Source: Ascaphus truei (taxonomy: Eukaryota; Chordata; Amphibia; Anura; Ascaphidae). Taken from it: a stretch of DNA of 64,000 nt. Below the pieces are notes generated by a model. It did not search any database, was not told the DNA's origin, and saw only the letters and a program-made list of their open reading frames with translations. Positions 56,113-64,000 of the stretch are shown here, piece by piece. How positions within the stretch are numbered: position 1 is the first letter of the stretch; each line of letters starts with the position of its first letter. A program made the position numbers and the translations under genes. The stretch covers positions 9,771,248-9,835,247 of the forward strand of contig CM071586.1 of NCBI GenBank assembly GCA_036426205.1. Direction: 5' to 3'.

Positions 56113-56475
56113 TGTAAGTTGTCACATTGTTGTCACTTTTGTAACTCCTTTCCCTCTCTGGTTTGCCCGTTGCCTAGCAACTACAGCACAGACCCCTGTT
56201 AGTTTCTCTCAGCAGCCCTGGTTGTATGGTTAGTCCTGACTATATATTTTTTTGTACAGACTTGCTTTTCACTTCCTTTTGGATCCAGCAGTCTGTGAGT
56301 ACACACATCTTACTGCCTCTCCCATACAACGCATTCATAATTTAATTTACCTCTCCCCCACATATGCCACTCACCCAGAGTTCCCCTTACCTGGTGTTAT
56401 TGTTTGTTTTTCAATAAAAGAACAGAAAGAAAGAAGGACTCGTGTGCATCGAAAGGGAGTGCGTTAACCTGCCTG
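56113..56475 (+). mobile_element. BEL/Pao 5' LTR
   Basis: The proposed LTR starts tgtaagttgtcacattg, has a tatatattt box at about 56240 and an AATAAA at 56413-56418, followed by a purine-rich agaacagaaagaaagaagg stretch and a transition to leader sequence at about 56470. It is placed because gag of a BEL/Pao element follows. No second LTR is seen. Borders are approximate. Confidence 0.6.
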
Positions 56476-57021
56476 ACCCTACCCCTTTTCTATAAGGGGC
56501 TAGAGGGCCAGAACAGTAAATTAATAGCATTATCATGGAGATTCAGAGCTACAGCTTTAAACAGCTCCACTGCTGAGGGACAAGCTGCAGTTACACAGCT
56601 TTCTGAGAGGTTAGTCACTGCACTACAGGCTGCAGCACAGCTACACAGACAAGCAGAGCTCCTGCTTCTAAAAAGTAAAATGCAGCTCTACAGGAGACAG
56701 GCCGAGACTGCTTCACAGATCCCTGCATTATACACAGCACTGTCACTCTTCTATCCTGCCTGAGTCTGTAAGCCCTGCAGCTCTGCACAGCCACACAGTG
56801 AGCTACAGATATCAGACCTACCCCTGCGCTTCCTATCCACAGCAAGGGCTACCAAGGGCCACGCTAACGGTCATCTGCCAGGACACGGGTCAGAGCCACG
56901 GACACCTGTAATTACAGATACTGCTCCGTTGACTTCTGCAGGACACCGACCTGCACCCTCTGACGCAGGTAAAAGACCGCACGCCACACAAACTGACTAA
57001 AGGCCTACATACACCTGCTGA
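56476..57021 (+). other. BEL/Pao leader region
   Basis: Sequence rich in cagctacaca-like words lies between the LTR and the first gag frame. A 119-codon frame (56404-56763) crosses LTR and leader and is probably not the gag start. Confidence 0.45.
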
Positions 57022-57290
57022 ATGGCAGAACTCAGACCATCACCAGGCAACACGCATGACAGTGACAACTCAGACGCTAAAACCACTACACAACCGCAAC
57101 AGACCCAGGAAGGCGCAATGCCTAAGCGGACAGTTACACTTACACAAAAGGCCCATGAAAAAGATGAAACTGACATTGACGCACACCGCAAGAAATTGCA
57201 AATTAGATAAGGCCTGGGAAGATACTGCACGTTAAATATGTAATGTTACAAATGTTAGCGAACCAAGAAAAAGATTAAGCAAGCTAAAAA
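57022..57290 (+). pseudogene. BEL/Pao gag, N-terminal part
   Basis: The frame starts MAELRPSPGN and contains MPKRTVTLTQKAHEKDETDI, the conserved N-terminal opening of vertebrate BEL/Pao Gag. Open reading ends at 57210 and related sequence (KAWEDTA) follows in another frame to about 57285. A 480-base insertion then interrupts it. Confidence 0.75.
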
Positions 57291-57775
57291 AAACAACATT
57301 TTTACCTTTCTTTCTGGACTATTTCCTACCACTGAGGAATTCATTATTCCTTAATTATTTGCTATATCCTGCTCTTTCTATACAGTATTACACTATGTTA
57401 TGTCTTTCTTCTTTTTGCATATGCCGAGTCCAATCAAGATCCTTTCAAGCAGCAATGGACTAAGTTGGATAGTCACTGTTCACAGTGGTATTTTGCTTGG
57501 TATTGTTTAGATAGAATATGTGTATTATTCACTTTGTTTAGCAATTGCTTTGCTAGTATTATTTTCATTAGGCCCCATACAGCACTGTTTTTTCACGTTA
57601 TCTTCATTTTGACCACGGTGGTCAAAATCACTGGTAAGGCAGCCACACGAGAAACACTATGATATTTAGTTCAGGTGTTTAGAGATCACATATAAGTCAC
57701 ATATTTTGATTATAGAATAGCGCCGCTTTTTTGTTGTTTCCAACTGAGGTCAAGCCATAAACATGATCAAATGCT
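57291..57775. mobile_element. AT-rich insertion within gag
   Basis: Gag-like coding stops near 57290 and resumes near 57776. The intervening 485 bases are AT-rich, with a palindrome tttgaccacggtggtcaaaa at about 57607. No terminal repeats or open frame can be assigned. Confidence 0.5.
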
Positions 57776-58320
57776 GTCAAAAACATAACTCGCCTACCTA
57801 AAAAGGATCACCACAGAAGAGAGCCTCAGAGAGGGCGACCTGCAGGAACCAGCCAATCTGGAACACGACCGCTCCATGCAGAACCGCTATCACGGAGGCC
57901 GAAGTACGGAGAAATGACCTTATACTGGAGACCGCATCACGGCGCTCCAGCACATCCAGGCGTTAATCAAGGTCAGCTAAATCAGCGTGATCTAATCCGA
58001 CTTGCGCAACCGCAAACGCTACCGAAGCACGCGCTATCGCAGAGGCTGCTCGCGCAAGGGCTGCATGCAATCAAAAAGAGGTAGCCATGAAGTTAGAGAG
58101 GACCTGCATAGAAAAGGAGGAGCAGAGAGGCGCTATCGCTGCTGCCGCAGCCACTGCCGCCGCTGCTGCCACTGTCGCTGACGCCAATACTGTTGCTGCT
58201 ATAACCGCAGCAGCCGTTGCGCGTAAGAAGACAGAGTTGGACATGAACTTAGAGGCCTTAAGTAAAGAAAGGGAATCTGGCGCCGCAGTCCAAGCTGAGG
58301 TCTTAGACGCAGCCGCATGA
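57776..58320 (+). pseudogene. BEL/Pao gag, alanine-rich coiled-coil part
   Basis: The frame around 58030-58320 encodes ARAIAEAARARA, then KLERTCIEKEEQRGA, an Ala-rich stretch and KKTELDMNLEALSKERES. It fits the Ala/Glu/Arg-rich helical region of BEL/Pao Gag, which probably assembles particles. Frameshifts upstream of 58000 break continuity. Confidence 0.72.
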
Positions 58321-58417
58321 CAGGATGGCGGGGAGCGATCCTACAGTCGGATAGCTTCATAGGATCCAGCCCAACGCACTAAAGACTATGCGAGGAGCCT
58401 CCCCAGTGTAAACACCA

Positions 58418-59290
58418 GTGCACCATCTCTACCGGAAGAGGAGGATATCACAGATGCCCAAGCTTTTGGAGAGTCCACGTGGGCTAGCTACAGCCACAAT
58501 CGTGATCGACACGCCCGCACACATACAGATGCACTACAACAGGCTCGCAATCAAGGTACATCCACACATAGAAACACAGCTCCTTACACTGACCAGCAGT
58601 CATCACACATCCACACCAAGGAAGAGACGACTGCAAGGTCCCTCCCAGCAACTACCATTGCACCAAGTGCACACTCTGCACACAGGTCAAAGATGCACGA
58701 TCGACCCCACTCGACGCTACAATCCAACGCTGCAAAGGTAGACAGCGGAAAGAGCAACACACCAGAATTGTGAATCCGGCATGATATGGTGCAAACAGGA
58801 CATCGATGACCGTCTTGAGAACTACAGAGAATGGAAGTCCATATTCAAAGATGTAATCAAGAGCCTGGACTTCACTGCGAGGGAAGTACTCAACCTGCTA
58901 ACCAAATGGTTGAGGAAAGAATCTAAAGAACATGTAAAGAGACTCAGGGAAGCAAATGTAAACAACCTTCAAGAAGGTCTTAACTTAGTATGGAAGAGAC
59001 TAGAAAGGTGCTATGGTAGCCCTGAAGTAATCGAAGACACACTTTTCATGAGAGTCGACAGCTTCTCAAGAATCATGGTCAAAATTATACAAAGGTACAA
59101 GAGACCTTCTGCAGGAATTGGAGTCTTCAAGAGCAGATCAATCTCTATCAGGCCTCAATGTCTTAGACTCCGCTCGTGGAGTAACCCATCCTGGAGAAGC
59201 TACCTAATAACCTCCAAGACAGATGGTCTTCGCAAGTTTAAAAATACAAAAGGGAGAAGCAAGTCGACTCCCCACTCTTTTAATTCTTCT
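58418..59290 (+). pseudogene. BEL/Pao gag, core region
   Basis: The frame 58781-59293 encodes DDRLENYREWKSIFKDVIKS, LLTKWLRKESKEHVKRLREA and YGSPEVIEDTLFMRVDSF, which match the conserved gag core (DUF1759-like) of BEL/Pao elements. The preceding frames (58418-58741) are in a different phase. After about 59090 the reading drifts out of phase. Confidence 0.85.
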
Positions 59291-59690
59291 TGAGCTTCAT
59301 TCAAGAAGCAGCTGAAATGAAAAATGATCCTAGCTTCGCCATGGGTACACCAACTGCGACCAGTGAAAGTAACCTAAAGAATGAAGGACCAGTGACAAGA
59401 TACGGTAGCACCAGAACGCCTATCTCGGTCCACAGGACAGATGTGTCTTCTAAAACATCTATAGTACACATCCCAATCATTCTATCACTCTAAGCAGGGA
59501 TACGGGGACCCAAACAGGGAATGCCCCATACACAAGAAGCCACACCCACTTAACAGGTGTTTTGGGTTTAAGATGAAGCCCATAGAGGAATGCAAGAACC
59601 TACTCAGAATTTGGAGTTTGCTTCAGGTGCTGCGCTTCCATAAGTCATCTATTCAAAGACTGTAAAGAAGCCATAAAATATACAGTGTGC
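59291..59690 (+). pseudogene. BEL/Pao gag C-terminus with zinc knuckle
   Basis: PIHKKPHPLNRCFGF lies at about 59530-59575. CFRCCASISHLFKDC at 59619-59663 has the Cys-x2-Cys-x5-His-x4-Cys spacing of a slightly expanded retroelement zinc knuckle. A stop at 59583 and a one-base phase change near 59610 interrupt it. Zinc knuckles bind the element RNA. Confidence 0.8.
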
Positions 59691-60605
59691 AACTGTGACA
59701 TGCATGTAACACCTCAACATCCAGAGGCACTGACACTTGACCAACTCAACAACAATTCTCCCATCACCATCTGTCACATCCAGTGCACTGAGGTTTGTGG
59801 AGAAGGAAATTACCAAAGGTCCTGCTCCAATATATGCCTTGTTGCAGTATACCCCCAGGGACAACCTGAGAGGGCTATAAGGATGTACGCAATCATCGAT
59901 GACCAAAGCAATAGATCATTGGTCAAGTCAGGATTCTTCAACTTGTTCAACAAACAAGACAATGCCTCCTCATACACACTCAGAACATGCGCAGGACTGA
60001 CTGAGACAACAGGGAGGAGTGCAAATGGCTACACCATGCACCATGGATGGTAGAATAAAAATACCACTCCCCACGCTTATAGAGTGCAATCATATGGCGG
60101 CGAACAGGAGCAAGATTCCCACACCAGACGTGGCACGTCATCACCTACACCTTAGGGGAATAGCTGACCACATCCCGCCGATAGAACAAGATGCCAAGAT
60201 TTTGCTGCTGCTCGGCAGGTACATTCTGAGAGTGCACAAAATCCGCGAACAGCACAACGGAACCCACAAGGCCCCATTTGCTCCAAGACTTGACACAGGA
60301 TGGGTGATAGTGGGCAATGTATGCTTTGGCAAAGGGCACAAACCAGACTATGTTAATGCCCACAGAACAAATATAATGGAACATGGACACACATCCCTCG
60401 TCAAACCATATCTTGGCCATATCCAAGTGACAGGCAGGCTTAGCAACGAAGAGAAACAAGGTCATACCCTTGAAAATCACAAATACATCTTCATATCAGA
60501 GGAATGTGACAATGGCCTAGGATGTTCAGCAGTCCAGACAACAAAAGACAACGTACCACCTTCACCAAAGGAAGAGAACGATCTCCTGAAGGTGATTGAC
60601 TAAGA
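59685..60605 (+). pseudogene. BEL/Pao protease region (peptidase A17-like)
   Basis: The frame 59685-60053 encodes CLVAVYPQGQPERAIRMYAI then IDDQSNRSLVKSGFF. DDQS at 59898-59909 stands where the catalytic Asp motif lies in this protease class. A frameshift near 60040 moves the reading to 60019-60603, with IPLPTLIECNHMAANRSKI, LLLLGRYILRVHKI and APFAPRLDTGWVIVGNVCF. Reverse transcriptase and integrase do not follow, so the element is truncated. Confidence 0.88.
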
Positions 60606-61635
60606 GATCGTCCAAGATAAGACAAACAATTGGACAACTCCGCCCCACTCCATCTACTCAGTGGACATCTCCTAATCTAAGGAAACGGAATCGAGAAGTC
60701 CACACAAACAGATCAGTGTCACAATGGGCCTACAGACCAGAACCCTGCAGACTATTCTACCGGGTTAGTGTCTACAGCTCATCACCAGAACCCTGCGGAC
60801 CACACTACTTCCACAAACCCATGTCTACAGCTCACGCACAGTGCGCGTCATTACCAATAGAACCAGAGTCTCTTACGCAATCTGATGAGATCCCATTGGT
60901 TCCAGCAAATACAGTTCAATTAACAAATCTGAAAATAGCTACAGAGTGCCACCTCCCAGTCTCTACTGTGGTCACCAATGTGATACCTGAAGGTACACAA
61001 AAATTCCATCGTTCCTCTAACTGGACTGTGACCAGCGAACATTTACACAGTTCAAGCATGCTACCACTGTTCTCAACCACACGCCAGGGGAAAAATAGAC
61101 AGTTGCCGTCGTAAGTGTCTTGAAAGAAGACTAAGCACTGTCAGCACAGCGACTGAGGCAAATATGGTCATTCCCAGTTGTGTCTAAAGGGGGACGCATC
61201 TAGACAAGACCAACTGCATCAACAGAAAAGGAGACCTCTCTAAAGGGAGTTCCTTCTGGAAGCAGAATCCTTTGACCAACAAGGGCAACCACAAGAAAAG
61301 GTGGTTGCCTTACCAATCCCAAAGTGTGCTGGGAACGCACAGATAGAATTATCCAACAGACTAGACTTCATGACCCTGGAGGCAAGTTCAGCTTGACTTT
61401 CCCACAAGCCTTGACAATGCTCATGGACACAGTCGGAGCCAGAACTTTTACCACGATTTTGGGGACTTGGGCTACCACCATCTGGGTGTCCCAATTATCA
61501 TTTATGGGTCTCACCCATCTTATGGACTCCTAAATAGACATTAAAGAGTGCCCAATTATCCTCGACTTGTGCACCCACTTGGCATCCCTCGCCAAGGGGA
61601 TCTTGGAGCCAGTGTGTGAGGATTGCTCGTCGGCC
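60606..61635 (+). other. Sequence downstream of the BEL/Pao protease, unclassified
   Basis: A 172-codon frame (60596-61114) has no RT motif. Some of this could be diverged BEL/Pao sequence or a noncoding tail. No RT, RNase H or integrase motif is seen. Confidence 0.4.
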
Positions 61636-61805
61636 CCGCCCCCGTGACGCACCCTGTGACGGGACGGGTGACGCGCCGTGCTACCAGGTTGGGGGACACC
61701 GCACGTCCCATGCTTAGTCCCCGCCCCCGTAATGCGTCCCATGATGAAGCATCTGACGAGCGCCGCTCTACCAGGCTGAGGGACACTGCACGGATCTCGC
61801 TCAGG
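61636..61805. repeat. 85-bp tandem duplication in U3
   Basis: Two diverged copies spaced 85 bases. Duplicated U3 segments often hold enhancer sites, which is an inference here. Confidence 0.8.
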
Positions 61806-62628
61806 CTCCACCCCAGTTACATCACGGGTGAGGCACACCCCACACAAGCTACGCACAGGCGCCAAGCTACCATGGGCACATGAGGGGTTAACTAAATATT
61901 CCACACCTGCACTCCTCCCCTTCCTACCAGTGGACTGAATATGTCTATGGGCAGTTCTCGTTCATTACTCTGCAGCTGTGTGCTTTCCTACCATTGGCTG
62001 CCTGTCCATTAAATACTCAGCCAGCTCTGCTGCAAACTGGCTGAGCATAAACTCTAAAAAAACAAAAAAAAAACAGTGCTAACATATACAGGTCATGCAC
62101 TAATACACTTATCTCTAAGTACCAAGTACAAATCCCATACTCTTTATGTCTTGTAAGTGTGTATTATCTACCTTACATTTATTTAAATAAATTTTATTTC
62201 ATCTGCATCCTAAGATAATGCACTAGGGGAGTGCTCTTTTTTCTCTTTTTTTCTGAGCAGAAACTCTGTTTATGTACTTGTGCTTGCCTCCAGTATCCTG
62301 TTGCCCTGCTTTTGCTTTATCTTGCTTCTTGTATTTTTGACCTCAGCTTGTACCCGGACTCCTGCCTTCTCTGACCACTTGACCACGGCTACGTATAACG
62401 ACGATTCTACCTTCTATACTCCTGGAACCCGGCACCGCACAACGACTATCCGATTTCTCCTATCTTAGATTTTGGTATTACGACCAATCTGTCCTCTCCA
62501 ACCCTGACCCAGCTATACGACTACCACTCTGCACTCCGGACGAGCTTGCGCGGTTGTAGATCGGTGGCTGTCAACATCCACACCTCAGCCCTGCTGTCCT
62601 GTGTAGTTTGTGGTAAGCACTCGTTACA
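61636..62628 (+). mobile_element. LTR (family A), sense, with duplicated U3 block
   Basis: ccgcccccgt at 61636 and 61721 opens two copies of an 85-bp unit (also ctaccaggttgggggacacc versus ctaccaggctgagggacact). The core promoter ATTGG plus attaaatactcag is at about 61993-62020, followed by ctggctgagcata. The end gtttgtggtaagcac..gttaca (62606-62628) matches the minus-strand LTR ending at 43165. A tggtaccaaatggtacc stretch just after could hold a primer site. No internal domain follows. Confidence 0.65.
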
Positions 62629-62701
62629 CAGTGGTACCAAATGGTACCACGCGGATGTGGAATATGGACTTATAATATTGTTGTTGCATTTTATATGTTC
62701 A

Positions 62702-62766
62702 CGCCCCCCCCCTGCCTTTCACGCCCCCCCTGCCTTTCACGCCCCCCCCTGCCTTTCACGCCCCCC

Positions 62767-62815
<49 letters not shown>
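62702..62815. repeat. 18-bp C-run repeat and (TA)n
   Basis: About four units of cacgccccccctgccttt are followed by roughly 22 TA repeats. Confidence 0.93.
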
Positions 62816-62821
<6 letters not shown>

Positions 62822-63179
62822 CACACCCATACACACACACCCTTAATATCAATTCACAGTTACAGTTCACATGTGGATAAATCAGGAGTTGGGGAGCCGA
62901 GGCGAGGAGGTGGCCCGGCTGTCAGTGGCACGTTCAAAGCTGAGATACCGCACGTCCCTCGGGCTGCGGCGTCGGCAGGCGCAGAAGGTGGGAGCCGCCG
63001 GCGTGTGCAGGGGTGTAGTGTGGCATTACTGGGCATTGCTGCCGGCCGGCTCTGCGTCGCTCCACCAGAATGCCAGGTGGGGGAAGTAGGAGCGCACCCC
63101 CCTGCCGGAGCGGGATGCAGGACCGCGGCAGAGAAGGCAGGCCTGGGAGGGGGGGGGGGAGGGATATACAGTGTGAAAC
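62816..63179. other. No gene; GC-rich block
   Basis: 62880-63170 is GC-rich with CpGs, giving overlapping frames on both strands. No domain is recognised. Confidence 0.45.
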
Positions 63180-64000
63180 GGGTGATGTAGTATCCTGTAC
63201 TAATCCCAGCACCTACACACACACACAGCATTGTGTACTAATACCAGCACCTACACACACACACAGCATTGTGTACTAATCTCTCTGCACACACAGCATC
63301 CTGTACTAATCACTGCTCCTCTCTGCACACACAGTATCCTGTACTAATCACTGCTCCTCTCTGCACACACAGCATCCTGTACTAATCACTGCTCCCTCTT
63401 CACACACACAGTATCCTGTACTAATCACTGCTATCTCTGCACACACAGTATCCTGTACTAATCACTGCTCTCTCTGCACACAGTATCCTGTACTAATCAC
63501 TGCTCCCTCTACACACACACACAGTATCCTGTACTAATCACTGCTCCTACTGCACACACAGTATCCTGTACTAATCACTGCTCCCTCTGCACACACAGAA
63601 TCCTGTACTAATCACTGCTCCATCTGCACACACACACAGTATCCTGTACTAATCACTGCTCCCTCTGCACACACAGTATCCTGTACTAATCACTGCTACC
63701 TCTGCACACACAGTATCCTGTACTAATCACTGCTCCACTCTGCACACACAGTATCCTGTACTAATCACTGCTCTCTCTTCACACACACAGTATCCTGTAC
63801 TAATCACTTCTCCCCTCTGCACACACAGTATCCTGTACTAATCACTGCTCTCTCTGCACACACAGTATCCTGTACTAATCACTGCTCCCTCTGCACACAC
63901 AGTATCCTGTACTAATCACTTGTCCTCTCTACACACAGTATCTGTACTAATCGCTGCTCTCTCTGCACACACAGTATCCTGTACTAATCACTGCTCCTCT
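63180..64000. repeat. 38-bp minisatellite, extends beyond the window
   Basis: The unit is cacacacagtatcctgtact plus aatcactgctccctctg, with 37-41 base spacing (for example 63301 and 63339). About 21 copies are present and the array continues past the right edge. Confidence 0.95.

Noticed and set aside
1..64000. tRNA, 5S rRNA or snRNA genes
   Set aside because: I looked for B-box-like and other conserved words and found none convincing. A covariance search would be needed to exclude them.

Overview
The window looks like repeat-rich vertebrate nuclear DNA, most likely from an anuran amphibian. That assignment is inferred from the mobile-element mix (CR1, L2 and RTE LINEs, a Penelope-like element, a BEL/Pao LTR element, Helitron and hAT-like elements, and an AT/GC-mixed palindromic repeat family), not from any host gene. 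I found no host protein-coding gene with a recognisable domain, no tRNA or rRNA gene, and no CRISPR array. Nearly all long open frames lie inside tandem repeats or C/T-rich tracts, where stop codons are absent for compositional reasons. Two runs of N (5211-5314 and 53495-53612) mark assembly gaps, and several arrays contain indel noise typical of unpolished consensus.

Layout. 1-4.4 kb: a 49-bp minisatellite grown out of a foldback element, a CT tract, and a second foldback element split by a 1.66-kb LTR. 4.8-7.3 kb: a Helitron-like element filled with tandem repeats. 7.3-12.2 kb: a palindromic repeat family with a conserved 50-bp hairpin, then a 145-bp near-perfect inverted repeat. 12.2-15.9 kb: an LTR-like promoter block, TG arrays and a 2-kb C/T tract. 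16.0-17.5 kb: a broken Penelope-like element with reverse transcriptase and GIY-YIG remnants. 17.5-27.3 kb: amplified RTE tail, degenerate arrays, a complete foldback element, a 2.6-kb array of 48-bp units and a 1.5-kb array of 45-bp units. 27.3-31.5 kb: a CR1 LINE interrupted by an L2 LINE that is itself interrupted by an hAT-like MITE. 32-33.4 kb: an RTE fragment and an internally deleted L2 copy with its own MITE. 34-39.4 kb: more palindromic modules, 55-bp and 63-bp arrays, outlying 48-bp clusters and an LTR-like block. 40-49 kb: inverted repeats, LINE debris, several LTRs of two families, and a 93-codon frame of unknown status. 50-55 kb: a GC-rich 26-bp array, a purine tract, a gap and a 54-bp array. 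55.3-61.1 kb: hAT-like and L2-tail fragments, then a BEL/Pao element with 5' LTR, gag, zinc knuckle and protease remnants. 61.6-64 kb: an LTR with a duplicated U3 block, and a 38-bp array running off the window.

The strongest larger-scale signals are these: (i) repeat birth from transposon parts (49-bp array from a foldback arm, 105-bp array from an RTE tail, 20/21-bp arrays inside a Helitron); (ii) a three-level nested insertion; (iii) several hammerhead-like cores in short inverted-repeat elements and at the Penelope 3' end; and (iv) a recurrent palindromic module present at least four times intact. All coding remnants I recognise belong to retroelements and carry stops or frameshifts.
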